Shown here: positions 15,922-25,449 of the stretch, in pieces | Position numbering within the stretch: the stretch's first letter is position 1 | Layout of the letters: every line of letters starts with the position of its first letter | Assembly: GCA_034665305.1 (NCBI GenBank) | Contig: JAXDFZ010000025.1 | Coordinates: 1 to 64,000 of the forward strand | DNA: 64,000 bases | Direction: 5' to 3' | From: DASXRU01 sp034665305 | GTDB lineage: Bacteria > Acidobacteriota > Blastocatellia > Pyrinomonadales > Pyrinomonadaceae | The notes under the pieces: model-generated | Told to the model about the DNA's origin: nothing | What the model saw: only the letters and a program-made list of their open reading frames with translations | Databases searched by the model: none | Made by a program: the position numbers and the translations under genes

Positions 15922-18900
15922 TTACGAGCAACGAAATTGACCCAAGGCGGTGGAACAGGTCAGGGCGTTTTGCGCGACCTTGAGTTTCCATCCTTCGACC
16001 TCAGTGCCATCCAAATTCAAGTGTCCCGCCAGGAAGTAAAGCCGTTGCGTGTCAGGCCCGTCCGGCGCAACGCAAAAGCGATCCTGCAGAAAATAGGGCG
16101 CAATACTCTGGTAATACAACGTGGCCCGGATAGTTGCAGGCGCCCCCTTGAGGTTGCTGGCGACATACGACAAATGATCGCCGCCGCCGCGCTGGTAATC
16201 CTCGTCGCCGTTCACTCCCTTTGAACCCACGGAACCGTTGCTGCCGACATTTTCGTCCATGATTGAATGGAGAGGTGTGGTGTCGCCGAGAGCTTTGGCT
16301 ATTTTCATGCGATCGGCCTCTGGCAGAAAACCGTGAGGCAGCAGCCGGTTATCCTTGACCTCTCCGTCGATGCTCAGGAAGCTGGTCGTCAGCAAGCCGT
16401 GCTTGTCAGTCTGGAGCTCCTGATAGATTTGGGCCTGGTCCTGCCGCGCAATGACTGTGTAGTGCTCCTGCCATTTCTGATCTGCGAGCGGAACGCGCGC
16501 TGAGCAGTCAGCCTTCCACCAATACTCGCCGGCGATGGGGATTCCTTGGTCGTCAACGATCGTTCCCACGTCGTTGGTGCGGCCCGAAGCCCAAAGCGTG
16601 TTGCCGTCTTTGTCCAGCACTTCGAGGGAAATGAAGGCGCGGCGAAAACTCACTCCTGAGGGAAACTTGTGGCCGACCTTGTTGTCGATTTCGACTTGAG
16701 CCGTCAGGGTCTTTTTCGTCGCGTCCCAACTCGGCGTTACCTTAATGGTCGCCGTATCGTTTTTTGCCTGATCGAGCATTTGCTGTTCAGTGGTGACGAG
16801 CGGAGCAACGGCGCCTCTTAGCCCGCTGACGTCGTTGATGCGAATGCCCAGTATGTCGGGAAACTGCTGGGCCATCTTGAGGAAGAAGACATTCAGCCCG
16901 ACGAGGGTGTGGCGGCCATAAGGTGCACGCGACTGCAGGTCGATATCGGCGGCCGGTAACCGGTAATCGGTTTCCGGATAGTTGCTGAACTCCTCGATCG
17001 AAGCGATCTTACTGGAGTACGGAATACCCTGATCATCACTATCGGGCATGTGGCAGCCCTGACAGGATTTGGCCCGGTCACCCGGCCCGAGGGGAAGCGG
17101 CTTGCCGTCGCTCTGGCCCGTGCGGTAAGCGCTGAAGACCCACTCAGGATAGGTCGTCTGTTCATAGACCTTGGGGTATCGCTTAAAGGGATCGCTTCCC
17201 TTGCCCGTCTCACCGTTAATGCCGTTCTGTGGATTATCAAGCACCGGGAGATGGACCGTGTGGCAAGTGCCGCACATTTCCGAACTCATCAGCGTCGTGG
17301 TGTTGTGAATTGGTTTGACGCCCAGAGAGTTTTCCATCAGCTTCGTCAGCGGATTAGGAAACGGCCCATTAATCTCTGACTCGGGACCGAGCAGAAAGTT
17401 TCCCGTGAAGTTAAGAGAAAACCCGGCGTGCGTGGCGGGTGGATTGAAACTCTTTTGCTTCTGTTCGACGCAACGGTTGACGGGCAAATTACGGTTCTTC
17501 TCCGCCTCTTCGCCCAGGACCACATGATGGCAGGTCGTGCATGAGATACCGTCCCGGGCCAGTGCGCCATAGCTGGCATTCGCTGCGGTCGGATTGCCAC
17601 TAGGATAGGGCACGGAGTTGACTACACTGCGCTGGAACTGGCCGCAGTCGTCAACGTCGAGCGCATATTGCCGCTGGCCCATGATGCCGTGGCATTGCAA
17701 GCAAGTGTCCTGCACCAGGGCGCCATCTTTCGGGTGCAGGCGCTGTTCGCTTTCGAGTTGGGCGAAAAAGATTGGATCGCGACCGGCCATTCCCATCGGA
17801 GAAGAGGCCCAGAGCGCGTAGGGCGAGACGTCATAGAGGGAACCGCCTAACTGCGTTTGCACTGACTGGTGCACTGGCGCCACCATGTCGAACTGCAGCC
17901 CGGTTGCATTGGCAGTGTGACAGCCCAGGCACTGCGTTGACGTTTGGAAATAGACGGGATCCTTACCCAGGATCACTTTCTTCTTTCCGCCTACGACCAG
18001 ATCGTCATAGGTCTGTGACGGCATCCGATCGACCGAGCCCCATTCGGGCGCCGGCATCTTCCCTTTGAACGCCTCCACAAAAGGATCGTCATAGTCGTAA
18101 AGCGCTTCACCCAGACGAGCAACGCGATTCGAGGGCAACGCCACCAGCATGTGATGAGGTGTGGCCGGCGGCAGGTCGGGAACAAACTGAGTCAGAAAGC
18201 GGTGCACGTCCTTTCCAAAATAGTTCCGCATCGAAACGAACGTGTTACCGGAGACAGTGGACGCGTGACAGTTGCTGCAGAATTGTGAGCCACCCTGGCC
18301 GCTGCCGGTCAAGGGATTACTGGGTGCCGGTGGCCAATCCGGCGCCCAGCCGGGACCGTACCAACTGCCGAACCAGCCACTACTGAACGTATTGTCGTCG
18401 CGAATCCAAAAGACCGCACCGGTGCCGTCGGGCTTGACGCAGTCAAAGCAAGTGGCCGCCCAACGCGCGAGGGGAGGCGTCCACATTTCTTTGACCATCA
18501 TCGAGCCGTTAGGTGGAGCGGGCTGATTGAGCGGGGCCGTGCTCTCATCGGTCGGTCGATAGCGCTCCATCCAATCAAACATCGGCGGCGAATACCACAC
18601 GCGCGAAACTGCGTGTTGGTTGTAGGCCTGCGCTTTGAGTTGGCCGTCGACCAAGGTGGCGGTGTAGGGCCCGGTGTCACGTGCGGTCGAGTCGTGCTTC
18701 CACGCGCGATAGCAGAGCTTCTCCATGAACTCCTGCATCAAGGGCTCGTACCGATCGAGTTGAGCTTGCCCCCGCGACACGAATTGGGCCGGCCGGCTCA
18801 GCTGCTCCTCAAGTTGAACACATCGCTTTCCGTCTGTGGGTTTGAGTGGTTTACAGTTCGTGCAAACGCTGTCCTGTGGCGCGGCCGTTCCAGTTGAGGC

Positions 18901-18993
18901 CCACATCAGCAGGCATGCAAAAAGCATCAGGACGCCGGTAGTGAGCGCAAGCTGTCGAGTCCAACAGCGGTGGGTGGCTTGGCGAAGTCCCAT
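15922..18993 (-). CDS. Large periplasmic multihaem cytochrome c family protein
   Basis: 1023 aa from the ATG at 18993. The alternative GTG four codons earlier contains the ribosome site GGAGG itself, so it is not the start. A signal peptide (LALTTGVLMLFACLLMW ... GTAA) directs export. Six CxxCH haem sites are seen in order: CSNCH, CLGCH, CLQCH, CTTCHH, CGTCH and CQGCH. Two CxxC pairs without His (CTNC, CFDC) may bind metal or form disulfides. The C-terminal third holds beta-sheet-rich sequence, including DNKVGHKFPSGVSFRRAF, a phrase seen in related cytochromes. It should carry electrons in the periplasm. The lactone oxidase gene follows it on the same strand. Confidence 0.83.
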   Translation of the reverse strand: MGLRQATHRCWTRQLALTTGVLMLFACLLMWASTGTAAPQDSVCTNCKPLKPTDGKRCVQLEEQLSRPAQFVSRGQAQLDRYEPLMQEFMEKLCYRAWKHDSTARDTGPYTATLVDGQLKAQAYNQHAVSRVWYSPPMFDWMERYRPTDESTAPLNQPAPPNGSMMVKEMWTPPLARWAATCFDCVKPDGTGAVFWIRDDNTFSSGWFGSWYGPGWAPDWPPAPSNPLTGSGQGGSQFCSNCHASTVSGNTFVSMRNYFGKDVHRFLTQFVPDLPPATPHHMLVALPSNRVARLGEALYDYDDPFVEAFKGKMPAPEWGSVDRMPSQTYDDLVVGGKKKVILGKDPVYFQTSTQCLGCHTANATGLQFDMVAPVHQSVQTQLGGSLYDVSPYALWASSPMGMAGRDPIFFAQLESEQRLHPKDGALVQDTCLQCHGIMGQRQYALDVDDCGQFQRSVVNSVPYPSGNPTAANASYGALARDGISCTTCHHVVLGEEAEKNRNLPVNRCVEQKQKSFNPPATHAGFSLNFTGNFLLGPESEINGPFPNPLTKLMENSLGVKPIHNTTTLMSSEMCGTCHTVHLPVLDNPQNGINGETGKGSDPFKRYPKVYEQTTYPEWVFSAYRTGQSDGKPLPLGPGDRAKSCQGCHMPDSDDQGIPYSSKIASIEEFSNYPETDYRLPAADIDLQSRAPYGRHTLVGLNVFFLKMAQQFPDILGIRINDVSGLRGAVAPLVTTEQQMLDQAKNDTATIKVTPSWDATKKTLTAQVEIDNKVGHKFPSGVSFRRAFISLEVLDKDGNTLWASGRTNDVGTIVDDQGIPIAGEYWWKADCSARVPLADQKWQEHYTVIARQDQAQIYQELQTDKHGLLTTSFLSIDGEVKDNRLLPHGFLPEADRMKIAKALGDTTPLHSIMDENVGSNGSVGSKGVNGDEDYQRGGGDHLSYVASNLKGAPATIRATLYYQSIAPYFLQDRFCVAPDGPDTQRLYFLAGHLNLDGTEVEGWKLKVAQNALTCSTALGQFRCS

Positions 18994-19318
18994 ACTCTCC
19001 TCCACATTTGATATTCGCGTGGGTTCACGATGGACGCCGTGTCAGGAGCGCCCAGTTGCGAGGAAAGAACAGCGGCGTGGTTGAGCTGTTTGGTTCGACC
19101 GTCCTGGTCGGAAAGGAACGAACCTGACTCCCAATGGGAGTCTTGCATCACACCATCAGTCTAAGAGGCGGCATGCTAACACACATAGCGAGATCTATTG
19201 CTATTTCCCTTTTTCAGGCTCTGCTCTGATTCGTTTGACCTGGGTCTTGGGGTGTTAGATATTGATTCCAAGTGACCGTAAGGCTTGCGTCGCACGAGCC
19301 ATCGGAGTCGCCGCTTCC

Positions 19319-19570
19319 TCAGAGGCGCGCCGCGTCAACATTAATCCCGTAATCGAGTGATGCATACCACTTGCCGCGTCCCTGCGGTGTCAGGTCCAAC
19401 ATATTCAAGATCGGAGTCAACTCATCGATGCGTCGCTCGTCACCGGAGGCATTCTTAAAGCTGTCTCTTGGAACAATTGCTTCACCGAATGCTACAATCG
19501 AAACAAATAACTCGAGCCATTTGCCCCGGCTTCTCTCAACAACTCGGCTCAGGTTGACTGGCAAAGTCAG
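19319..19570 (-). pseudogene. Possible C-terminal remnant of an unidentified gene
   Basis: The gap 18994-19612 has no intact gene. On the minus strand, the 83 codons ending with TGA at 19319 read like real protein: VERSRGKWLELFVSIVAFGE, then DERRIDELTPILNMLDLTPQ and GRGKWYASLDYGINVD. Codon choice looks normal. Upstream the frame runs open into the antisense of the kinase gene, where it loses protein character, and no start codon with a ribosome site is seen. It may be the tail of a gene whose front was lost when the signalling cluster arrived. I do not recognise the family. The remaining 325 bases towards the cytochrome gene hold its presumed promoter. Confidence 0.35.
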
Positions 19571-19612
19571 CGCGCCCCGACGAGTCGTCCATATCCATTG
19601 GAGGCCAGATTC

Positions 19613-22189
19613 ATGGCGCCCAAACTCAGGAAAACGGGAATCAGCGTCGTCGGCGATCTGCCCTGGGGTGCACACTTCTGTTATTTCTACGAGACGAAGC
19701 AGGATCTGCTCGATATCTTGATTCCTTATTTCAAGATCGGACTGGAAAACGGAGAGTTCTGCCTCTGGGTGATTTCGAATTCCGAGCTGCTGACGGTGGA
19801 AGAAGCAAAGAGCGAACTGCGAAATGCTCTTCCCGATCTTGACCGGTATTTGGCCGAGAGAAGCATCGAGGTTGTCAGCCACGAAGACTGGTTTCTGAGC
19901 GGAAAGACTTTTGATCCTCACACGATCGCGAATCGATTCAGAAATAAACTCAATGACGCATTGGCCAGAGGCTATGCCGGAATGAGAGTCAACGGAAGTC
20001 CAGCCTGGCTACACGATGCGGGACCGCAAGAGCTTCGCAAGTTTGAAGCTGAACTCGACAAATTATTTCCCAATGAACGCACAATCGCGTCATGCAGCTA
20101 TCCGCTCCGCACGATCGGAGCTGGCGAGATCTTTGATGTGGTGCGCACCCATCAGTTTGCAATAGCAAGACGGCAAGGGGAATGGGAGATTGTTGAGACG
20201 CCGGAGTTAATACAAGCCAAGGCCGAAATCAAGAAACTAAATGAAGAGCTGGAGCAACGAGTCATTGAGCGCACCAGCGAACTTAGACTGGCGAATGAGG
20301 AACTGAGGAAGGAGATCACCGAACGCAAGCAAGCCGAGGCTTTGCTCCACGTTAAAGAGCAGGAGTTTCGGGCCATCGTCGAGAACGCGCCCGATCATAT
20401 CATCCGATACGACCGGGAATTCCGCCGGGTATACGTCAATCCCGCAGTTGCCAAAGCGTATGGTCTGCCATCAGAGGTCTTGACCGGCAAGCCTATGGGC
20501 TCTGTCATCGAGGATGCCGGGATGGAAGTCAAAGAGGAGGAACTAAGGCAACTCCGTCAACGAATCGCGGGCGTCTTCGACACGGGGAAATCCTGCGAGT
20601 TTGAAATCACCTGGCCACTTCCTACGGGCCGGAAGCACTTCAGTATTCGTGCGTTTCCTGAACTCGATCGTGACGGTTCGGTAATCAACGTTCTGAGTAT
20701 TGCGCGGGACATCACCGAGCGCAGGAGCGCCGAAGATGCGTTAAAAAAAGAGAAGGAGATTCTGGAGAAGATCGTCCACAATATCCCCGTGATGATAGGC
20801 TTCATTGGCCAAGACGGACGCGTCAAGCTGGTCAATCCTGAGTGGGAGCGCACAATAGGATGGACGCTGAAAGAAATACAGGATCAGAATGTGGACATTT
20901 TTGCGGAGGCGTATCCCGACTTGTCCTACCGCCAGGAAGTTTTGAACTTCATTGCTGCATCGACTGGGGAATGGGTCGATCTCAAAATCAGGGTGAGGGA
21001 TGGACGGACAATTGATGCGGCTTGCGCTGTCGTCCACCTTTCGGACGGGACGAGAGTTGCCATCGCCCAGGACATTACTGAGCGGAAACAAGCGGAAGAG
21101 AAGCTCAGGCATAGTGAGGTCCAGTTAGCCCAAGCGCAGCGCCTGGCCCACGTTGGCAGTTGGGACTGGGACTTACGTACGAACAAGGTAACCTGGTCCG
21201 ACGAACTTTACCGCATCTTCGGCCTTGAGCCAGGAACGATTATGGTCGCGGGCGAAGTGGTGTCATTTATCCATCCGGACGATCGAGATTTGTTTTGGAC
21301 TACCGTCCAAAACGCCGTCGCGAATAAAGAGCAATATAGTTTTTACTATCGCGCGCTAAGGCCCGACGGCACTGAACGGATTGTTCAATCGCGCGGTGCG
21401 GTCTTGACCGACGATCATGGGGAGCCAATCAGAGTATTCGGGTCCACCCAGGACGTGACGGAACTCAAGCACGCGGAAGAGAAGCTGAAGGCCACAACTG
21501 AACAGTTGCGCGCGCTATCGGCGAGCGTTCAGTCCGCTCGAGAAGAAGAGAGCAAACGCATCGCGCGTGAGATTCACGACGAACTTGGAGGAGCGCTAAC
21601 AAGCTGGAGGTGGGACCTGGAGGAAATTCGCGACGAGATGTCCATGGCTCTGTCTCCGTCGCAAGTTGCCACAGTGCAAAACAAGATTGGGGCGATGATA
21701 AAGCTCACTGAGATTACGCTTGATACGGTCAGGCGGCTCGCTTCTGAGTTGCGACCGGCAGCTCTGGAACTCGGACTGGTGCAAGGACTCGAATGGCAGT
21801 CGCTGCAATTTGAAAATCGAACCGGTATTCCGGTCCAGTTAGAGTGTGCTTTAGAAAAAATTGATCTGCACAACGGTCAGGCAACCGCGGTCTTCCGCAT
21901 TCTTCAGGAGGCCCTGACTAATATTCAGCGTCATGCCCAAGCTACGCGCGTGACGATTACGTGCGAGGAAGAATCCGGCCAGTTTGTGCTTACGATCAAA
22001 GACAACGGCCGAGGAATCACCAACAGTGAGGAATCTGCTACTCAGTCGCTGGGACTTCTCGGCATGCGCGAGCGGGCGAATCTCGCGGGAGGGGAGATCA
22101 CTATCGAAAGCGCCGCAGGTGAAGGGACAAAGATCACGGTTCGAGTTCCGTTCTCAGCCGGCGAGCGATCTGGAAAGGGCGGTCCCTAA
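19613..22189 (+). CDS. MEDS-PAS-PAS-PAS sensor histidine kinase (HisKA_3 type)
   Basis: 858 aa. The ATG at 19613 is chosen because GGAGG lies eight bases ahead; the frame opens five codons earlier with TTG. Residues 10-195 form a MEDS sensor domain (WGAHFCYFYETKQDLLDILI). A coiled coil follows, then three PAS/PAC units (about 245-365, 370-485 and 500-610), each ending in a DITER/DVTEL signature. The dimerisation domain has the phospho-acceptor His in KRIAREIHDELGGAL. The ATPase domain has RILQEALTNIQRHA, DNGRGI and GLLGMRERA. No membrane segment is present, so it senses a cytoplasmic signal. A NarL-type regulator begins 36 bases later and is the likely partner. Confidence 0.9.
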   Translation: MAPKLRKTGISVVGDLPWGAHFCYFYETKQDLLDILIPYFKIGLENGEFCLWVISNSELLTVEEAKSELRNALPDLDRYLAERSIEVVSHEDWFLSGKTFDPHTIANRFRNKLNDALARGYAGMRVNGSPAWLHDAGPQELRKFEAELDKLFPNERTIASCSYPLRTIGAGEIFDVVRTHQFAIARRQGEWEIVETPELIQAKAEIKKLNEELEQRVIERTSELRLANEELRKEITERKQAEALLHVKEQEFRAIVENAPDHIIRYDREFRRVYVNPAVAKAYGLPSEVLTGKPMGSVIEDAGMEVKEEELRQLRQRIAGVFDTGKSCEFEITWPLPTGRKHFSIRAFPELDRDGSVINVLSIARDITERRSAEDALKKEKEILEKIVHNIPVMIGFIGQDGRVKLVNPEWERTIGWTLKEIQDQNVDIFAEAYPDLSYRQEVLNFIAASTGEWVDLKIRVRDGRTIDAACAVVHLSDGTRVAIAQDITERKQAEEKLRHSEVQLAQAQRLAHVGSWDWDLRTNKVTWSDELYRIFGLEPGTIMVAGEVVSFIHPDDRDLFWTTVQNAVANKEQYSFYYRALRPDGTERIVQSRGAVLTDDHGEPIRVFGSTQDVTELKHAEEKLKATTEQLRALSASVQSAREEESKRIAREIHDELGGALTSWRWDLEEIRDEMSMALSPSQVATVQNKIGAMIKLTEITLDTVRRLASELRPAALELGLVQGLEWQSLQFENRTGIPVQLECALEKIDLHNGQATAVFRILQEALTNIQRHAQATRVTITCEEESGQFVLTIKDNGRGITNSEESATQSLGLLGMRERANLAGGEITIESAAGEGTKITVRVPFSAGERSGKGGP

Positions 22190-22225
22190 GGATGGCGCAG
22201 GACCTAAACCTGGAGACCCACCGCG

Positions 22226-22861
22226 ATGAAGAGAATCCTGCTAATCGACGACCATGAAGTCGTCAGGGCCGGGGTGAGAAGAATCTTCGACAAACACCCC
22301 GAGGGTACGGTCCTCTTCGGAGAGGCGAGCACGGCCGCGGAAGCGCTTGACTTGGTTCGGACTCACGATTGGGACGCTGTAGTTCTCGATCTTTCCCTGG
22401 GCGGTAGAGATGGACTGGAGGTTTTGAAGGAGTTGAAACAGATTCGGCCGCGCCTGCCCGTGCTGATCCTGAGCATGCACTCGGAGCAGCTATTTGCGCG
22501 CCGGGCCTTCAAAGCAGGCGCCAACGGATATCTTACGAAGGACATCCCGCGGTCAGAATTGGTAAATGCTATCAACAAGGTCATCGAGGGTGGAACGTAT
22601 GTCAGTCCGACTCTAGCCGAAGAGCTGGTGGTTGATCTGAGAAGAGATGCAGACCGCCCGCCTCATGAACTCCTGTCTAATCGTGAATTTGAAGTGATGC
22701 GTCTAATCGCTTCAGGGAAGACCGTGAGCGAAATAGCCGAGTTGCTCTCGCTTGGCGACAGTACTATCAGCACATACCGCGCCAGGATCCTGGAAAAGAT
22801 GGGCATGAGAACCAATGCAGAGCTTACTTACTATGCCATCCAAAGCAAATTGGTTGACTAA
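22226..22861 (+). CDS. NarL/LuxR-type response regulator
   Basis: 211 aa. The receiver domain covers residues 3-120, with acidic pocket D8-D9, phospho-acceptor D55 (AVVLDLSLGG) and the conserved Lys in GYLTKD. The C-terminal LuxR helix-turn-helix covers about 145-205 (LSNREFEVMRLIASGKTVSEIAELL). It is encoded directly after the MEDS-PAS kinase in the same direction, so they form a two-component pair that activates or represses transcription when phosphorylated. Targets are not visible. Confidence 0.92.
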   Translation: MKRILLIDDHEVVRAGVRRIFDKHPEGTVLFGEASTAAEALDLVRTHDWDAVVLDLSLGGRDGLEVLKELKQIRPRLPVLILSMHSEQLFARRAFKAGANGYLTKDIPRSELVNAINKVIEGGTYVSPTLAEELVVDLRRDADRPPHELLSNREFEVMRLIASGKTVSEIAELLSLGDSTISTYRARILEKMGMRTNAELTYYAIQSKLVD

Positions 22862-23086
22862 TAACCGATGAAGTTTCTCCGTCAGTAGTTGTTACCAACG
22901 TATGACCGGGCGCCCTGCTTGTCGCGCAAACGTCGACAGAGCTGTAAGTCAATCTCCTACATAAAAATCATAACCGGCACGATAGCTGATAGCAGTTTTC
23001 GAGTCTATCCTCACAGTTCGCCGGCTGTTCTAAGTTTTCATAAACAACCGCGCAATTATCTCGACAGCGTTTCCGTGAGGCGGCGC

Positions 23087-23659
23087 ATGGTGAAGAAGCA
23101 GTTTTCAGCAGGCAATCTCGTGCGGATTACGAGGGGAGTGTTCGCTTCCTTCGTTGGCATGGTGATCAGAGTTGACGATCTGACTGAACAGCTTACGGTG
23201 CTGGGCCGGATCGAGGGCCAACCCGACTCCGAGCGGGGAACGCTCAACATCAGCGCTCTGCTGGTGGAGAAGCTAAGCGAGACTCTTGGCGGCACAGAGA
23301 CCGTCCTCCTGGTTGAAGATGACGAACTCGTTCGCCGCTTGGTCCATGAGGTACTAGAAAACTGCGGCTATCGGCTACTCGACGCGGCAAATGTTGTTGA
23401 GGCGTTATCAACCTGCGAGCAGAGCGAAGGGCCGATTCATTTGCTTGTGACTGATATCGTAATGCCACGCATGAGCGGACGCGAGACGGCGAACCGTCTT
23501 GCCGCGCTACGTCCTGAGATAAAGGTCTTGTGCATGTCCGAGTATACGAACGGGGCCATTATTCACCATGGAATGCTTGATGCCGACACACCCTTTATCC
23601 AAAAGCCGTTTGCGCCAGACGCCTTGGCCCGAAAGGTCCGGGAGGTGCTCGATAGTTAA
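23087..23659 (+). CDS. KOW-like domain fused to a response-regulator receiver domain
   Basis: 190 aa from the ATG at 23087. The frame is open further upstream, but that part has non-coding character. Residues about 5-60 (SAGNLVRITRGVFASFVGMV, then IRVDDLTEQLTVLGRIEG) match the KOW/NusG C-terminal pattern: GxxVRIxxGxFxxxxGxV followed by a beta strand. Residues 70-190 form a CheY-like receiver with VEDDELVRR, phospho-acceptor Asp in LLVTDIVMPRMSG, and the Lys in FIQKPF. No output domain follows, so KOW is the only other module. The gene lies between two LuxR regulators. A link between phosphorylation and transcription elongation or translation is a tempting but unproven reading. Confidence 0.78.
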   Translation: MVKKQFSAGNLVRITRGVFASFVGMVIRVDDLTEQLTVLGRIEGQPDSERGTLNISALLVEKLSETLGGTETVLLVEDDELVRRLVHEVLENCGYRLLDAANVVEALSTCEQSEGPIHLLVTDIVMPRMSGRETANRLAALRPEIKVLCMSEYTNGAIIHHGMLDADTPFIQKPFAPDALARKVREVLDS

Positions 23660-24347
23660 GACCAGCGCTGATAGCAAAGAAACTAAGTGCGCCGAGCACA
23701 TCGTTCGAGTCTTGCTTGCTGACGATCATGAACTGGTCCGCGCGGGCATCCGATCACTGTTGGAAAAAATATCCAACGTAGAAATCGTGGGCGAAGTTGG
23801 CGACGGACGAGAAGCCATTCGGTTGGTTGCAGAGCACGAGCCGGACGTGCTCCTAACCGATATTGCCATGCCGGGTTTGAATGGTTTGGAAGTCACGCGG
23901 CATTTAACAAAGACATTTCCGAGGGTCCGCGTCGTAATTCTCTCGATGTATTCGGATGAGGAACACGTCTATTTAGCTCTACGCGCCGGCGCGGCAGGTT
24001 ATCTGCCAAAGGCCGCGGCCAGGCAAGAGCTTACGTTCGCAATTCGAGCGGTCGCTCAAGGGGACACATATCTTAGTCCGCCGATTTCCCAGACCGTGAT
24101 CAGGGGAAATTGCCATTCTGAAAATGTCAGGGTCACTCCACTCAAGGGATTATCACTCCGGCAGACACAAGTTCTGCAACTAATTGCTAAAAGCCAGACG
24201 ACGAAACAAATCGCTTTGGAATTGAACATCAGTGTGAAAACGGTCGAGGCTCATCGAACGCAGTTGATGGACCGTTTGCAGATTCATGACGTCCCGGGTC
24301 TGGTGCGGTTCGCTATCAAAGTTGGTCTGGTATTCTTGGAAGACTAG
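23568..24347 (+). CDS. NarL/LuxR-type response regulator, start uncertain
   Basis: Receiver domain with ADDHELVRAG, phospho-acceptor Asp in VLLTDIAMPGLNG and Lys in GYLPKA; then a LuxR helix-turn-helix (LSLRQTQVLQLIAKSQTTKQ). The domain begins near 23700. No ATG, GTG or TTG lies between the previous stop (23659) and the receiver. The upstream candidates, ATG 23568 and ATG 23580, overlap the KOW-receiver gene by about 80-90 bases. A strong GGGAGGTG at 23639-23646 stands just before an ATA codon at 23651, so a non-standard start or a sequencing or real indel is possible. The protein itself is clearly a full regulator. Confidence 0.8.
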   Translation: MECLMPTHPLSKSRLRQTPWPERSGRCSIVKTSADSKETKCAEHIVRVLLADDHELVRAGIRSLLEKISNVEIVGEVGDGREAIRLVAEHEPDVLLTDIAMPGLNGLEVTRHLTKTFPRVRVVILSMYSDEEHVYLALRAGAAGYLPKAAARQELTFAIRAVAQGDTYLSPPISQTVIRGNCHSENVRVTPLKGLSLRQTQVLQLIAKSQTTKQIALELNISVKTVEAHRTQLMDRLQIHDVPGLVRFAIKVGLVFLED

Positions 24348-24416
24348 TTGCCCATACTCGCATCCTTTTTCGTCTAATGAGCGCGCAGGTAAACAGTAAT
24401 AGCCTATGATTGGCTT

Positions 24417-25328
24417 ATGAAGATTGCTCTGCTTTCAATTGCTGATCTAACCGGTTTTGTTGCCGACGACGAACTGGTCGTTGAACCGCTGCGCGAGTTG
24501 GGTCATGTCGCGGAATTTGTTCCGTGGCAACGAACCGGCGTCGCGTGGCGAGAGTATGGGGGCGTCATAATCCGCACGACGTGGGATTATCAGAATAATC
24601 TGGCGGCGTTCTTAGAAGTACTGCAGGAGATCGAATCACAAACCCGGCTCGCGAATCCGCTTGAAATTGTGCAATGGAACGCCGACAAAAAAGTCTATCT
24701 TCAAGACCTGGCGCAGAAAGGCGCCCGAATCGTTCCGACCATCTGGAACAAGAGCAAGATCGAGAACGGCCAGCTTGAACAATGGTTCGATCAAGTAGGT
24801 TCCGAAGAGCTTGTTATCAAGCCGACGGTGGGCGCCAACGCGCAGGACGCTTTGCGATTGCAGCGTGGCAAACAGGACGCCGCTCTGTTGAGCACGATTT
24901 TCGACAATCGTTCCTGCATGATTCAGCCGTTCATGCATGGAATTAGCGAGGAGGGCGAATTTTCTTTGTTTTACGTTAACGGCGAGTATAGCCACGCAAT
25001 TCTAAAGACTCCGGCACCGGGAGATTTCCGTGTCCAGGAGGAGCACAACGGCACAATTAAATCGACAGAACCCTCACCCGGCTTACTGGCGGCGGGCCAG
25101 GAAGTGCTGAAGCATATTTTTCCGCAGCTGCTTTATGCGCGAGTTGATTTTGTGCGAACCGCGAACGACGAATTTGCCCTCATGGAGTTGGAACTGATTG
25201 AGCCGTCAATGTATCTCCGCACTGCAGCGCATGCGCCGCGTTTCTTTGCCAAAGCTATAGACAGATGGGTGCGAGAAACGGAGCAGCAGCCCGTCCGTAA
25301 GGGAGCGCTCCGGTTGAGTGAAAGCTAG
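24417..25328 (+). CDS. ATP-grasp family ligase (RimK/glutathione-synthetase-like)
   Basis: 303 aa enzyme of the ATP-grasp fold, which joins a carboxylate to an amine or thiol through an acyl phosphate. The N-terminal domain has RTTWDYQNN. The ATP-binding part has ELVIKPTVGANAQDALRL (Lys and glycine loop) and MIQPFMHGISEEGEFSLFYV. The metal-binding end is YARVDFVRTANDEFALMELELIEPSMYL, where the Asp, Glu and following Glu-Pro-Ser are the Mg2+ ligand region. It resembles the hypothetical ATP-grasp group related to cycloserine ligase. It stands alone between the signalling cluster and the NO reductase, so the substrates are unknown. Confidence 0.85.
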   Translation: MKIALLSIADLTGFVADDELVVEPLRELGHVAEFVPWQRTGVAWREYGGVIIRTTWDYQNNLAAFLEVLQEIESQTRLANPLEIVQWNADKKVYLQDLAQKGARIVPTIWNKSKIENGQLEQWFDQVGSEELVIKPTVGANAQDALRLQRGKQDAALLSTIFDNRSCMIQPFMHGISEEGEFSLFYVNGEYSHAILKTPAPGDFRVQEEHNGTIKSTEPSPGLLAAGQEVLKHIFPQLLYARVDFVRTANDEFALMELELIEPSMYLRTAAHAPRFFAKAIDRWVRETEQQPVRKGALRLSES

Positions 25329-25449
25329 AGGGAACCCTCCCTCACGGTTGGGCTACTGCCCCGCTAACGCGTATTACCATTCGTCCACTTGCCGGACAAA
25401 GCGACTTTCTGTACATCGCCAATTCCCACACAATCCATCCGTGGAATCT

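Noticed and set aside
19319..19921. Intact 200-residue minus-strand gene
   Set aside because: The first two-thirds is antisense to the MEDS domain of the kinase; only the last 83 codons outside the kinase gene look like protein, so a remnant is reported instead.
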